55,949 bases of DNA from Rhodoplanes elegans (GCF_016653355.1 NZ_NHSK01000112.1:1-55949), one strand, 5' to 3'; shown: positions 45,679 through 54,769, counted from the stretch's first letter. Made by a program: numbers and translations. The notes: generated by a model from the letters alone, not told the origin.

Positions 45679-46905
45679 ATGGACGCCCCGACCACCCCAC
45701 CCCGCATGGACGCCCGCCCGGCCGAACGCGCCGCCGCGCAAGGGCGCGAGCCCGAGACCTCCGCGATCGCCCCGACCGGCCTCGCCGTGCCGCCCGAGGG
45801 CCGGCCCCTCCCGGTCTCGCCGATCACGCGGCGGCGCTGGCAGAACTTCAAGGCGAACCGGCGCGGCTTCGTCTCGCTGTGGGTCTTCCTGGTGCTGTTC
45901 GTCGCCTCGCTCGGCGCCGAGCTGATCGCCAACGACAAGCCGTTCCTCGTCTCCTACGACGGCCACTGGTACTTCCCGGCCTTCGTCGCCTATCCGGAGA
46001 CGACCTTCGGGGGCGACTTCGAGACGACGGCCGACTACCGCGACCCGTTCCTGCAGAAGCAGATCGCCGAGAAGGGCGGCACCATCTGGTGGCCGCCGAT
46101 CCGCTACTCCTACAACACCCACAATCTCGATCTGCCGACGCCGGCGCCCTCGCCGCCGACCTGGATGCTGACCGAGGCGCAATGCAAGGCCGTGGTCGAG
46201 CGCAAGGGGCTCTCCGGCTGCCGCGACCTGGAATACAACTGGCTCGGCACCGACGACCAGGGCCGCGACGTCGCCGCGCGGCTGATCTACGGCTTCCGCC
46301 TCTCGGTGTTGTTCGGCTTGTGCCTCACCCTCGTGTCCTCGGCGATCGGCATCGCGGCCGGTGCCGTGCAGGGCTATTTCGGCGGCTGGACGGATCTCCT
46401 GTTCCAGCGCTTCATCGAGATCTGGACCTCGGTGCCGTCGCTCTATCTCTTGCTGATCATCTCGTCCGTGCTGGTGCCGGGCTTCTTCGTGCTGCTCGGG
46501 ATTCTCCTGCTGTTCTCCTGGGTGTCGCTGGTCGGTCTGGTGCGGGCCGAGTTTTTGCGCGGCCGGAACTTCGAGTACGTGCAGGCGGCGCGCGCGCTCG
46601 GCGTGTCGAACACGCTGATCATGTTCCGCCACCTGCTGCCCAACGCCATGGTGGCGACCCTCACCTTCCTGCCGTTCATCCTGTCGTCCTCGGTGATGAC
46701 GCTCACGGCGCTCGACTTCCTCGGGTTCGGCCTGCCGCCCGGCTCGCCCTCGCTCGGCGAGATGCTCGGCCAGGGGAAGGCCAACGTCCAGGCGCCGTGG
46801 CTCGGCCTCACCGCGTTCTTCACCGTCGCGGCGATGCTGTCGCTGCTGATCTTCATCGGCGAGGCGGTGCGCGACGCCTTCGACCCGCGCAAGGCGTTCG
46901 GGTGA
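45679..46905 (+). CDS. Peptide ABC transporter permease, YejE-like
   Basis: The 408-aa permease has a long cytoplasmic N-terminus (about 65 aa, Pro/Arg rich), a first membrane segment near 68-88, a periplasmic insert with PPTWMLTEAQCK, the conserved NWLGTDDQGRDVAARLIYGFRLS entry to the permease core and the EAA loop YVQAARALGVSNTLIMFRHLLPN. It starts one base after the YejB stop with GGAGG five bases upstream, so it is tightly co-translated. Confidence 0.9.
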   Translation: MDAPTTPPRMDARPAERAAAQGREPETSAIAPTGLAVPPEGRPLPVSPITRRRWQNFKANRRGFVSLWVFLVLFVASLGAELIANDKPFLVSYDGHWYFPAFVAYPETTFGGDFETTADYRDPFLQKQIAEKGGTIWWPPIRYSYNTHNLDLPTPAPSPPTWMLTEAQCKAVVERKGLSGCRDLEYNWLGTDDQGRDVAARLIYGFRLSVLFGLCLTLVSSAIGIAAGAVQGYFGGWTDLLFQRFIEIWTSVPSLYLLLIISSVLVPGFFVLLGILLLFSWVSLVGLVRAEFLRGRNFEYVQAARALGVSNTLIMFRHLLPNAMVATLTFLPFILSSSVMTLTALDFLGFGLPPGSPSLGEMLGQGKANVQAPWLGLTAFFTVAAMLSLLIFIGEAVRDAFDPRKAFG

Positions 46906-46954
46906 GTGCTCACGCGTTTCGCGTTATGATGGGCCCTGGCCGAAGGAGGCTCCC

Positions 46955-47194
46955 ATGAACAGGATCGTGCGAGAGAACTACCCGGCCTCGAAGCTGCCGG
47001 AGGACTTGCGCCCGAGCAGCGATCCGGAGGCGCGGGTCGTGGTGACGGTGGAAACCCAGGACACCGCGGTCGAGACTCCGCCCGAGCGGCGGGTCACGCT
47101 CGAGGAGATCATGGCGCGTCGCCGCCCGCCGTACCGAAGCAAGGAAGAGATCGACGCCCAGGTGAGGGCAGACCGAGACGAGTGGGATGACTGA
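46955..47194 (+). CDS. Probable antitoxin of a PIN toxin-antitoxin pair
   Basis: The 79-aa protein begins MNRIVRENYPASKLPEDLRP and has a highly charged C-terminal half (RRVTLEEIMARRR, then RSKEEIDAQVRADRDEWDD) typical of antitoxin tails that wrap a PIN toxin. No clear DNA-binding fold is seen, so it may be a weak or atypical repressor. ATG 46955 has GGAGG five bases upstream. Its end overlaps the PIN gene by eight bases (ATGACTGA). The assignment rests on position and charge pattern. Confidence 0.75.
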   Translation: MNRIVRENYPASKLPEDLRPSSDPEARVVVTVETQDTAVETPPERRVTLEEIMARRRPPYRSKEEIDAQVRADRDEWDD

Positions 47195-47654
47195 GGCCTC
47201 ACGAGCTCCGCTTGTCTATTTGGACGCGAATCCGTTCATTTACCTGATCGAGGGTGCCGACGATCTCGTCGCGGTCATGGAGCGACTGTTCGGCAAATTG
47301 CAGGCGAATCCCGGATCGGGAGCGACCAGCGAGCTCACATTGGCCGAAGTCCTGCCGAAAGCACCGGAGTGGCATCGAGAGGATTATCTCGACCTGATGT
47401 TGTCGAGCGGCTTCCTGCGGCTTCTCCCCGTGACCAGAGAGGTCATTCTCGGCGCCGCCGAATTCCGGAGAACGGTCGCATCCGCGGGTTTCCGAATGCC
47501 GAAACTCCCAGATGCGATCCATGCCGTTACGGCCGGCATAGAAGGATGCCGCTATCTCGTGACGAACGACGCCAGGTTAGCGGTTCCGACAGGCGTTTTC
47601 AGGGTCGGAACGGATGCTGCGTCAATCGCAGCGGTGATCGAGGAGTTGCCATGA
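47187..47654 (+). CDS. PIN-domain toxin (VapC-like)
   Basis: The 155-aa PIN-fold protein has the expected acidic residues: Asp13 in YLDANPFIY, Glu54 in SELTLAEVL, Asp109 in LPDAIHA and Asp128 in LVTNDARL. VapC-type toxins are metal-dependent ribonucleases, many cleaving tRNA or rRNA. Codon use is less GC-rich than in the flanking transporter genes, suggesting transfer. The gene overlaps the antitoxin by eight bases, and its stop overlaps the yejF start (ATGA). The target RNA is unknown. Confidence 0.82.
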   Translation: MTEASRAPLVYLDANPFIYLIEGADDLVAVMERLFGKLQANPGSGATSELTLAEVLPKAPEWHREDYLDLMLSSGFLRLLPVTREVILGAAEFRRTVASAGFRMPKLPDAIHAVTAGIEGCRYLVTNDARLAVPTGVFRVGTDAASIAAVIEELP

Positions 47655-49279
47655 CCACCCCCCTCCTCTCCGTGAAGGACCTCTCCGTCGTCTTCCGCCA
47701 GGGCGGGCGCGACATCCTCGCGGTCGATCGCGTGTCGTTCGATCTCGCCAAGGGCGAGACGCTGGCGCTGGTCGGCGAGTCGGGCTCGGGCAAGTCGGTC
47801 ACGGCGCTCTCCGTGATGAAGCTCCTGCCCTATCCGGCGGCGAGCCATCCGTCCGGCACCATCGTGTTCAAGGGCCAGGAGCTTGTCGGGCGCAGCGACG
47901 ACGAGATGCGCAAGGTGCGCGGCGACGACATCGCGATCGTGTTCCAGGAGCCGATGACGTCGCTCAACCCGCTCCACACGATCGAGAAGCAGATCGCCGA
48001 GATCCTGCTGCTCCACCGCGGCCTCACCGGCGAGGCGGCGCGCGCCCGCATCATCGAGCTGTTGACCCAGGTCGGCATCCCGGATCCGGAGGGCCGGCTC
48101 GGCAGCTACCCGCACCAGCTCTCCGGCGGCCAGCGCCAGCGCGTGATGATCGCCATGGCGCTCGCCAACGAGCCCGATCTGCTGATCGCCGACGAGCCGA
48201 CGACCGCGCTCGACGTCACCGTGCAGGCGCAGATCCTCGCGCTCCTGAAGGACATCCAGCGCCGGCTCGGCATGTCGATGCTGTTCATCACCCATGACCT
48301 CGGCATCGTGCGCAAGATCGCCGACCGGGTCTGCGTGATGAAGCACGGCAAGATCGTCGAACAGGGCGCGGTCGAGCGCGTGTTCGCGGCGCCCGAGCAT
48401 CCCTACACGCGCGAGCTGCTCGCCGCCGAGCCGAAGCCCGATCCGGCGCCGCTGCAGCCGGACCAGCCGATCGTCGTCGAGACCAGGGATCTGAAGGTCT
48501 GGTTCCCGGTGAAGCGCGGCCTGATGCGGCGCACGGTCGGCCACATCAAGGCGGTCGACGGCATCGACATCGCGGTGCGCAAGGGCGAGACGCTCGGCAT
48601 CGTCGGCGAGTCGGGCTCGGGCAAGACGACGCTCGGCCTCGCCATCCTGCGGCTGATCTCCTCGCAGGGGCCGATCGTCTTTCTCGGTCACGAGCTGCAG
48701 GGGCTGAAGTTCAAGGCGATGCGGCCGTTCCGGCGCGACATGCAGATCGTCTTCCAGGATCCGTTCGGCTCGCTGTCGCCCCGCATGTCGATCGCCGACA
48801 TCATCGAGGAGGGCCTGTGGGTGCATCAGCCCGGCCTGTCGGCGGCCGAGCGCGAGGAGCGCGTTGTGCGCGCGCTCGGCGACGTCGGACTCGATCCGCA
48901 GTCGCGCTTCCGCTACCCGCACGAGTATTCGGGCGGCCAGCGCCAGCGCATCGCGGTCGCCCGCGCGCTGGTGCTGGAGCCGACCTTCATGGTGCTCGAC
49001 GAGCCGACCTCGGCGCTCGACATGCTGATCCAGTCGCAGATCGTCGACCTGCTGCGCGACCTGCAAAAGCGCCGCAACCTCACCTACCTGTTCATCTCGC
49101 ACGACCTGCGCGTCGTCGCCGCGCTGGCGAGCCGGCTCGTCGTCATGCGCAACGGCAAGGTGGTGGAGGAAGGCCCGGCGGCCGAGGTGTTCAACGCCCC
49201 GAAGAGCGCCTACACGCGCGCCCTCTTCGCCGCCGCCTTCAACCTCGACACCGCCCCCGAGGGCGTGGTGGCGCAGTGA
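47651..49279 (+). CDS. Peptide ABC transporter duplicated ATPase, YejF-like
   Basis: The 542-aa protein carries two full ABC domains. Domain 1 has GESGSGKS (42-49), [10 protein letters not shown] (about 155-164) and [12 protein letters not shown]. Domain 2 has GESGSGKT (319-326), EYSGGQRQR and [12 protein letters not shown]. Each ends with an oligopeptide-type domain ([22 protein letters not shown]). It energises uptake through YejB/YejE-like permeases. Start ATG 47651 has GGAG five bases upstream and overlaps the PIN toxin stop. The toxin-antitoxin pair therefore sits inside this transport operon. Confidence 0.92.
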   Translation: MTTPLLSVKDLSVVFRQGGRDILAVDRVSFDLAKGETLALVGESGSGKSVTALSVMKLLPYPAASHPSGTIVFKGQELVGRSDDEMRKVRGDDIAIVFQEPMTSLNPLHTIEKQIAEILLLHRGLTGEAARARIIELLTQVGIPDPEGRLGSYPHQLSGGQRQRVMIAMALANEPDLLIADEPTTALDVTVQAQILALLKDIQRRLGMSMLFITHDLGIVRKIADRVCVMKHGKIVEQGAVERVFAAPEHPYTRELLAAEPKPDPAPLQPDQPIVVETRDLKVWFPVKRGLMRRTVGHIKAVDGIDIAVRKGETLGIVGESGSGKTTLGLAILRLISSQGPIVFLGHELQGLKFKAMRPFRRDMQIVFQDPFGSLSPRMSIADIIEEGLWVHQPGLSAAEREERVVRALGDVGLDPQSRFRYPHEYSGGQRQRIAVARALVLEPTFMVLDEPTSALDMLIQSQIVDLLRDLQKRRNLTYLFISHDLRVVAALASRLVVMRNGKVVEEGPAAEVFNAPKSAYTRALFAAAFNLDTAPEGVVAQ

Positions 49280-49290
49280 GTGCGATGCTC

Positions 49291-49372
49291 CCCGCTCGTC
49301 CGCGACGGCGGGGACCCAGGGGCGGCACGGCATGCGGCTCCGGACTCCGGTTCGCGCGGGAATGAGCGGAGC
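49291..49372. repeat. Family E repeat
   Basis: It opens GCTCGTCCGCGACGGCGGGG, contains ACCCAGGGGCGGCACGGCAT and ends CGCGCGGGAATGAGCGG, so its ends are roughly inverted. A related half copy lies at 40357-40388. It fills part of the gap between yejF and the Nudix gene. Confidence 0.65.
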
Positions 49373-49447
49373 GAGCGGACGCGCATGTCAATCCGATCGC
49401 GACGATGGATGCTCTCGCCATCGTCGCACTTGTGCTATGACCCGCGC

Positions 49448-50080
49448 ATGAACCGACAATCACCTCCTCCCGCCCTCGCCGACGCGCCGGCCGAGGTGCA
49501 GCTCGACGGCCCGACGCTGCTCGGCCCGGGCTTCCGGCGTTTCGAGCGCTGGTCGGTCGGCATCGACCACGGCGGCACGCCGGCCACGCTGTCGCGTGAC
49601 ATCCTGCGCATCGGCCGTACGGTCGGCATGGTCGCCGTCGACCTCGCCCGCGACGAGATCGTGCTGATCCGCCAGTTCCGGCTCGCCGCGCATCTCGCCA
49701 CCGGACGCGGCGACATCGTCGAGATCCCGGCCGGCTACATCGAGGCGGGCGAAGTGCCGGCAGCGGCTGCGGCACGCGAATGCCTGGAGGAGATCGGGGT
49801 CGCGCCACGCGCGCTGCGCGAGATCTTCCGCTTCATACCGGCACCCGGCATGCTCGAAGAGTACGCCCACATCTTCCTGATCTCGGTCGACGCATCGCAG
49901 ATCCCGGAGCACGCCGGCGCGACCGACGAGATCGAGCACACGCGACCGATCCGCGTGCCGATCGACGCGGCGATCGCCGCGCTCGGCGCCGGCACGGTCG
50001 AGAACGGCTATCTGCTCCTGTCGCTGCAATGGCTGGCGCTCAACCGCCAGCGGCTCGGCGCCCTGCTCGGAGAGGACTGA
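49448..50080 (+). CDS. Nudix hydrolase, ADP-ribose pyrophosphatase-like
   Basis: The 210-aa protein has a complete Nudix box from Gly96 to Val118 (GYIEAGE, then VPAAAAARECLEEIGV), fitting GX5EX7REX2EEXG. The preceding VLIRQFRLAAH and the following FIPAPGMLEEYAHIFL match the ADP-ribose or nucleoside-diphosphate-sugar pyrophosphatase subgroup. It probably hydrolyses ADP-ribose-like compounds. ATG 49448 is chosen because the frame upstream runs through a repeat. The next gene follows four bases after its stop. Confidence 0.87.
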   Translation: MNRQSPPPALADAPAEVQLDGPTLLGPGFRRFERWSVGIDHGGTPATLSRDILRIGRTVGMVAVDLARDEIVLIRQFRLAAHLATGRGDIVEIPAGYIEAGEVPAAAAARECLEEIGVAPRALREIFRFIPAPGMLEEYAHIFLISVDASQIPEHAGATDEIEHTRPIRVPIDAAIAALGAGTVENGYLLLSLQWLALNRQRLGALLGED

Positions 50081-50084
50081 TCAC

Positions 50085-50774
50085 ATGCGATTGACGAGAC
50101 GGAGCGCCGTGGCGGCGCTCGCCGGCGCCGGGGCCGCGATGGCGCTCGCCCCGGCCGGCGCACAGGACGCATCGCTGTTCCCGATCACCGGCGAAGACGG
50201 CAAGCCGGTCGTCAACTACAAGGTTCCGGTGGAGCTGGAGAGCCGCATCGAGGAGATGCCGGGCGTCGTCGTGATCGGCAACAAGAATGGCGACGTGACT
50301 CTCGCCGAGTTCTACGACCTCAACTGCCCGTTCTGCCGCAAGGCGGCGGCCGACGCCGGCATGCTGGTCGCGACCGACAAGGAGCTGCGGCTGGTGCTGG
50401 TGCCGTTCCCGGTGCTCGGCGTGCCGTCGATCCAGGCGGGCCGCATCGAGCTCGCGGTCGCCAAGCTCGGCACGCCGGAGCAGTTCCTGGCGTTCCACCG
50501 CCGAGTCTTCTCCATCCGCGGCACGATCGACGGGGCGCGTTCGCTCGCCGTCGTCAAGGAGCTCGGCATGTCGGTTCCGGCGATCACCAAGGTGGCCGAC
50601 GATGACACCACCACCGACACCATGCTGGCGCATGTGCGGCTCGGCAACGCGCTCGGGCTGCAGGCGACGCCGTCCTGGGTGATCAAGGGCGTCGCGGTGC
50701 TCGGCCATCCGGGTCGCAAGGCGCTCGAGCAGATGATCGCCTCGGTGCGCCGCTGCGACCAGATCGGCTGCTGA
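50085..50774 (+). CDS. DsbA-like periplasmic thioredoxin-fold protein
   Basis: The 229-aa protein has a signal peptide (RRSAVAALAGAGAAMALAPAGA), a short N-terminal segment, and a DsbA/BdbD-like domain with active site NCPFCRKA (Cys81, Cys84) and the cis-Pro loop LQATPSWVI. It likely makes or shuffles disulfides in the periplasm. ATG 50085 follows the Nudix stop by four bases, with AGAGGA upstream, so the two genes are probably co-transcribed although no functional link is evident. Confidence 0.82.
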   Translation: MRLTRRSAVAALAGAGAAMALAPAGAQDASLFPITGEDGKPVVNYKVPVELESRIEEMPGVVVIGNKNGDVTLAEFYDLNCPFCRKAAADAGMLVATDKELRLVLVPFPVLGVPSIQAGRIELAVAKLGTPEQFLAFHRRVFSIRGTIDGARSLAVVKELGMSVPAITKVADDDTTTDTMLAHVRLGNALGLQATPSWVIKGVAVLGHPGRKALEQMIASVRRCDQIGC

Positions 50775-50799
50775 GCCGATCCGGCCGGCGCGCACCGGG

Positions 50800-51273
50800 T
50801 CAGCGTCGCTGGACGAACCAGGGCTTGTCCTTCAGCTTCAGCATCACCACCGGGCTCGCCATCAGGAGCGCACCGCCGACCGCCGCGCCGATCGAGGTCG
50901 CCAGGTCGAGGCGCCCCTCGCTCGAGGCGGCCGCGAACATCGCGATGCCGAGCGGCAGGAACAGCACCACGGCGGTGACGAGACCGGGGGAGAAGCGGCC
51001 GCGGGTCGTGACGAACGGCAGGATGTGGAAGAAGACGGCGTTGATGATCATCAGTGCCGCGTAGGTGAGCGGCGCCCAGGGCAGCGTCGGCGCCAGCATG
51101 CCTTGGGCCATGCCGAGCGCGACCACGACCGCGTTGGTCACGTAGAAGTCGGTCCACTCGACCGGCAGGCCGATCACGCCGCGCGCCCAGTCGCGCCAAT
51201 CGAACGTGTATTCCTCGAGAATGTGGACCGCATAGGCGGCCATGGCGAGCCAGGAGAGTTCGACGAGAGTCAT
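50800..51273 (-). CDS. HXXEE-domain membrane protein
   Basis: The 157-aa protein has about four membrane segments and the family motif HILEE (His17, Glu20, Glu21) in the first, plus an AVFFHILPF segment later. HXXEE-domain proteins have no defined function that I know of; the conserved His/Glu residues suggest metal binding or proton chemistry in the membrane. ATG 51273 has GTGGAA upstream. It converges with the DsbA-like gene. Confidence 0.8.
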   Translation of the reverse strand: MTLVELSWLAMAAYAVHILEEYTFDWRDWARGVIGLPVEWTDFYVTNAVVVALGMAQGMLAPTLPWAPLTYAALMIINAVFFHILPFVTTRGRFSPGLVTAVVLFLPLGIAMFAAASSEGRLDLATSIGAAVGGALLMASPVVMLKLKDKPWFVQRR

Positions 51274-51318
51274 GATCGTTCCACGCTGAACCGGACGCGA
51301 TCGCCGGCTCCTCGATGC

Positions 51319-52185
51319 TCACACGGGCGGTGGCGGATCGGCAAGCCGCCGGACGCTCGTGATCGCGCCGCCGGCCGCGGCGATGCGGGCGACCGCGGCG
51401 GCCGCGGGCTCGATCGCGACCGCCATGTGATGCGCATTCGCGTGCAGGATCGTCGCGGCGTCGCGCACGATCGCGACATGGCCCGTCCAGAAGACGAGGT
51501 CGCCGCGCCGCCACGACGCGAGGTCGTGCGGAGCGGGCAGTGCCGTGCCGAGCCCGCGCTCCTGCATGTCGCTGTCGCGCGGTGCCGCGATGCCGGCCGC
51601 GGCGAGCGCCACCTGCACGAGGCCGGAGCAGTCGAGCCCGAGACTCGACTTGCCGCCCCACAGATACGGCGTGCCGACGAATGTTTCGGCCACCGCGACG
51701 AAATCCGGCTCCACCGTGTCGATCGAGGCGAGATGCGCGGAAAAGACGAACCCGCCGGTCGCGAGCACGGCGAACACGCCCTCGGTCCGGGCGACAGCGA
51801 CGCGAGCGCCGAGCGACAGCGTCGTCACGGGCGGCGTCTTGATCGAGGCGGCCGGGAACACGAAGGTCCGCAGCGCCGCGACCCGGTGCGTCGGCGCCGG
51901 CCCGGGGGCCGCCAGCGCCTCGCTCGGCAGATAGCCGACATAGCCGTCGTCGAGCTGCGCCCACGACCAGCCCTCGTCGTCGGCCTCGTAGACCGTAACG
52001 ACCTCACCGAACAGCGCCTCGGTGTCGAGCGGCGCGTCCGGCTCGCGCCGGCGCCGCAGCGGCGCCTGCGCAGCGACCACGACGCGCGGCACGCCGTCGA
52101 CGAAGCGTTCGGCCTCCACCTGGCCTCTCAGATGAGACGCCGCGAGATCGGGCCGGGCCGGCGTGAGACGGGGATCGAGGGTCAT
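51319..52185 (-). CDS. NlpC/P60-family peptidase with SH3-like domains
   Basis: The 288-aa protein has two SH3-like modules (about 20-95 and 100-155) and a C-terminal NlpC/P60 domain: YLWGGKSSLGLDCSGLVQ with catalytic Cys186, GHVAIV with His236 and HANAHHM for the third polar residue. Such enzymes cut gamma-D-Glu-diaminopimelate peptides in cell wall or recycled muropeptides. No signal peptide is seen, so a cytoplasmic recycling role is possible. ATG 52185 is chosen; ATG 52191 adds two residues. A leucyl aminopeptidase gene lies upstream on the same strand. Confidence 0.87.
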   Translation of the reverse strand: MTLDPRLTPARPDLAASHLRGQVEAERFVDGVPRVVVAAQAPLRRRREPDAPLDTEALFGEVVTVYEADDEGWSWAQLDDGYVGYLPSEALAAPGPAPTHRVAALRTFVFPAASIKTPPVTTLSLGARVAVARTEGVFAVLATGGFVFSAHLASIDTVEPDFVAVAETFVGTPYLWGGKSSLGLDCSGLVQVALAAAGIAAPRDSDMQERGLGTALPAPHDLASWRRGDLVFWTGHVAIVRDAATILHANAHHMAVAIEPAAAAVARIAAAGGAITSVRRLADPPPPV

Positions 52186-52230
52186 GAGCATCGGATCAGG
52201 GGCATCGGATCAAGCCGCAGACAGTGGTCT

Positions 52231-52389
52231 CGTGCCCCGGACAAGGCGCATCGGGCCGCAGGCCTGATGCGCCGCAGAGCCGGGGCCCAGGGGCGTCACG
52301 ACGAGCGCCGCGGCAAGCAGTCGGACAGCGCCTCGTGCGACGGCCCCTGGGTCCCGGTTCGCGGCGCGTTGCGCCGCGCCCGGGACACG
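52231..52389. repeat. Family B intergenic repeat, copy 2 (inverted)
   Basis: It opens CGTGCCCCGGACAAGGCGCA, carries GCAGGCCTGATGCGCCGCAG and GCCGGGGCCCAGGGGC, and closes CCCCTGGGTCCCGGTTCGCG and GCGCCCGGGACACG. It is the inverse-orientation partner of copy 1 at 37095-37240 and separates the NlpC/P60 gene from the aminopeptidase gene. Confidence 0.8.
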
Positions 52390-52415
52390 CGGGTGCTCGG
52401 GCGAGCGCGCCATTC

Positions 52416-53792
52416 TCACCCGTACCGCTCGCACAGGAGCGCGTAGAGGGCGCGCGCCGCCTGGCACTCGCCGCCTTCCGGTCGCCCCGGCTTGGCCGAC
52501 GGCGTCCAGGCGTAGATGTCGAGATGCAGCCAGCGCTTCGCCGCGGAGACGAAGCGGGCCAGGAACAGGGCGCACAGGATCGAGCCGGCGAAGCCCGAGG
52601 TGCCGACATTGTTCACGTCGGCGGTCTTCGACTCGATCATCTGATCATAAGGATGCCACAGCGGCATCCGCCACAGGGGGTCGTGCTCGGCCGTGGCGTG
52701 CCGGGCGAGCGCCACGGCGAGATCCTCGTCGTCGGTGTAGAACGGCGGCAGGTCCGGCCCGAGCGCGACGCGCGCCGCGCCGGTGAGCGTGCCCATGTCG
52801 ACCAGCAGCTCGGGCGCCTCCTCGTCGGCGAGCGTCAGCGCGTCGGCGAGCACGAGGCGGCCCTCGGCGTCGGTGTTGCCGATCTCGACGGTCAGGCCCT
52901 TGCGCGACGGATACACGTCGAGCGGCCGGAAGGCGTTGCCGTCGATCGCGTTCTCGACCGCCGGGATCAGCACGCGCAGGCGCAGCTTCAGGCCGCGGCC
53001 CATGATCATGTGGGCGAGCGCCAGCACGGTCGCGGCGCCACCCATGTCCTTCTTCATCAGCCGCATCGCGGTCTCGCCCTTGATGTCGAGACCGCCGGTG
53101 TCGAAGCAGACGCCCTTGCCGACCAGCGTCACCTTGGGGGCGGCAGGATCGCCCCAGGTGATGTCGATCAGCCGCGGCGCCCGGGTCGAGGCGCGGCCGA
53201 CGGCGTGGATCAGCGGCAGGTTCTCGGCGAGGAGATCGTCGCCGACGATGGTGCGGATCGCGCCGCCGTGCCGCTCGGCGAGCTTTTTCGCGACCGCCTC
53301 GAGCTCGGCCGGCCCCATGTCGTTCGACGGCGTGTTGACTAGGTCGCGGGCCATGGTGACGGCCTCGACGACGCAGGCGAGATCGCCGCCGGCGCCGTCC
53401 GGCGGGACCAGCCGCACCTCGCGGTCGGCGGCCTCGTGGTAGCGGCCGAACCGGTAGGCGCCGAGCGCGAAGGCGAGCACCGCGAGGCGCGCATCGGCGG
53501 GAGGCTCGGCGAACCGGTAGGTGCCGCGCGGCAGGAGCGCCGGCAGGCGCCCCGGCAGGAACGCGTCGCGGCCGGCGCGCCCGGGCGGATCGACGCCGAA
53601 CACGACCGCGGCGAGGCGCCCCTTGGCGTCCGGCAGCAGCGCGTGGCGGCCCGGCATGGGCTCGAAGCCCGTCGCCTCGGCGAACGCGATGGCGGCCGGA
53701 TCGAGCCGCGCCCGCACGTTCGGCCAGGTGCCGGTATCGACCAGCCAGATCGGGATCGCCGTGGCGGCGTCGGTCGCGAATACCGGTTGCAT
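52416..53792 (-). CDS. M17 leucyl aminopeptidase family protein
   Basis: The 458-aa enzyme has the M17 catalytic domain with VGKGVCFDTGG (224-234), MKKDMGGAA (247-255) and the signature NTDAEGRL (306-313), which supply the two-zinc site and bicarbonate Arg. The N-terminal domain (about 1-140) is diverged from classical PepA. It probably trims peptides after import. ATG 53792 has AAGGA about ten bases upstream. It lies upstream of the NlpC/P60 gene on the same strand, separated by a family B repeat. Confidence 0.9.
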   Translation of the reverse strand: MQPVFATDAATAIPIWLVDTGTWPNVRARLDPAAIAFAEATGFEPMPGRHALLPDAKGRLAAVVFGVDPPGRAGRDAFLPGRLPALLPRGTYRFAEPPADARLAVLAFALGAYRFGRYHEAADREVRLVPPDGAGGDLACVVEAVTMARDLVNTPSNDMGPAELEAVAKKLAERHGGAIRTIVGDDLLAENLPLIHAVGRASTRAPRLIDITWGDPAAPKVTLVGKGVCFDTGGLDIKGETAMRLMKKDMGGAATVLALAHMIMGRGLKLRLRVLIPAVENAIDGNAFRPLDVYPSRKGLTVEIGNTDAEGRLVLADALTLADEEAPELLVDMGTLTGAARVALGPDLPPFYTDDEDLAVALARHATAEHDPLWRMPLWHPYDQMIESKTADVNNVGTSGFAGSILCALFLARFVSAAKRWLHLDIYAWTPSAKPGRPEGGECQAARALYALLCERYG

Positions 53793-53979
53793 GCTGGAGA
53801 CGTCCTTTGTCGAGGAACCATGCTGCTACCACGCGGCCGGGCCGCTTTGAAGCCGCCCGGACACCGCCCGCCCGCCGGCCTCCGGCCGGTGCACGGCCGG
53901 CCCGCGTGGACGCCGGCGCGGCCATGGACTATTCGGTTTCGCCAGCCGCGCCGCAGAGCGCGCGTCACGAGGACTCCGC

Positions 53980-54606
53980 ATGGCCATCGACTTCTACGCC
54001 TTCAACACCCCCAACGGCCGCAAGATCAGCGTCGCACTGGAGGAGATGGAGCTTCCCTACACGGTGAAGACCATCGACATCACCAAGGACCAGCAGTTCG
54101 ACCCGGCCTTCCTGGCGATCTCGCCGAACAACAAGATCCCGGCGATCGTCGATTCCGACGGCCCCGGCGGCGCGCCGATCAGCGTCTTCGAGTCGGGCGC
54201 GATCCTGCTCTACCTGGCCGAGAAGACCGGCCGGTTCATGCCGAAGGATCTGCGCGCCCGCGTGCCGGTGCTCGAATGGCTGATGTTCCAGGTCGGCGGC
54301 TTCGGCCCGATGCCGGGCCAGATGCACCACTTCCTCACGGTCGAGAACGAGCAGGACCGCCGCTACGGACTGGCGCGCTTCTCCAAGGAGACGGAGCGCC
54401 TCTACGGCGTGATGGATCGTCGCCTCGCCGACCATGCGTTCTTCGCCGGCGACATCTCGATCGCCGACTTCGCCATCGTCGGCTGGGCGTGGCGGCACGA
54501 GCGCCACAAGGTCGATCTCGCCCGGTTCCCCCACGTGAAGCGCTGGTACGAGACCATGATGGCGCGCCCCGGCGTCGCCAAGGGCTTCGCGGTCACGCTG
54601 AGCTGA
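53980..54606 (+). CDS. Glutathione S-transferase family protein, YfcG/Ure2p-like
   Basis: The 208-aa protein has an N-terminal thioredoxin fold with FNTPNGRKISVALEE and the diagnostic NNKIPAIVD cis-Pro loop, then the glutathione site FESGAILLYLAEKTG (about 69-83) and an all-helical C-terminal domain with the N-capping SIADFAI. The NPNG start is typical of YfcG/Ure2p-like enzymes with disulfide-reductase activity. ATG 53980 is chosen; the ribosome site is weak (GGACTC). It is divergent from the aminopeptidase gene. Confidence 0.87.
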   Translation: MAIDFYAFNTPNGRKISVALEEMELPYTVKTIDITKDQQFDPAFLAISPNNKIPAIVDSDGPGGAPISVFESGAILLYLAEKTGRFMPKDLRARVPVLEWLMFQVGGFGPMPGQMHHFLTVENEQDRRYGLARFSKETERLYGVMDRRLADHAFFAGDISIADFAIVGWAWRHERHKVDLARFPHVKRWYETMMARPGVAKGFAVTLS

Positions 54607-54690
54607 GCCGGCGCGACGCGGAAAGACAGGGCGTGACGGCGGGGCGACACTGCACCGCCGCCCTCGCCATCTCGCCACGACGTGAAAACT

Positions 54691-54711
54691 TTAACCGGGC
54701 GTTAGGGTTAA
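54691..54711. promoter_or_regulatory. Possible CtrA-like box and inverted repeat upstream of the second tadD-like gene
   Basis: TTAACCGGGCGTTAG fits TTAA-N7-TTAA with one mismatch. The same stretch forms an inverted repeat TTAACC / GGTTAA spaced by nine bases. It lies about 59-79 bases upstream of the chosen start at 54770. CtrA controls pilus genes in some alphaproteobacteria, but a single near-match is weak evidence. Confidence 0.35.
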
Positions 54712-54769
54712 CGGTCTATTGCTGATCTCGTGCCGGAGCCGTGAGGCCGGCACGAGTGAGGTGTCCGCC

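Noticed and set aside
54607-54690. Terminator after the glutathione S-transferase gene
   Set aside because: G/C-rich pairing such as GGCGGGGCG with CGCCGCC is imperfect and no T-run follows.
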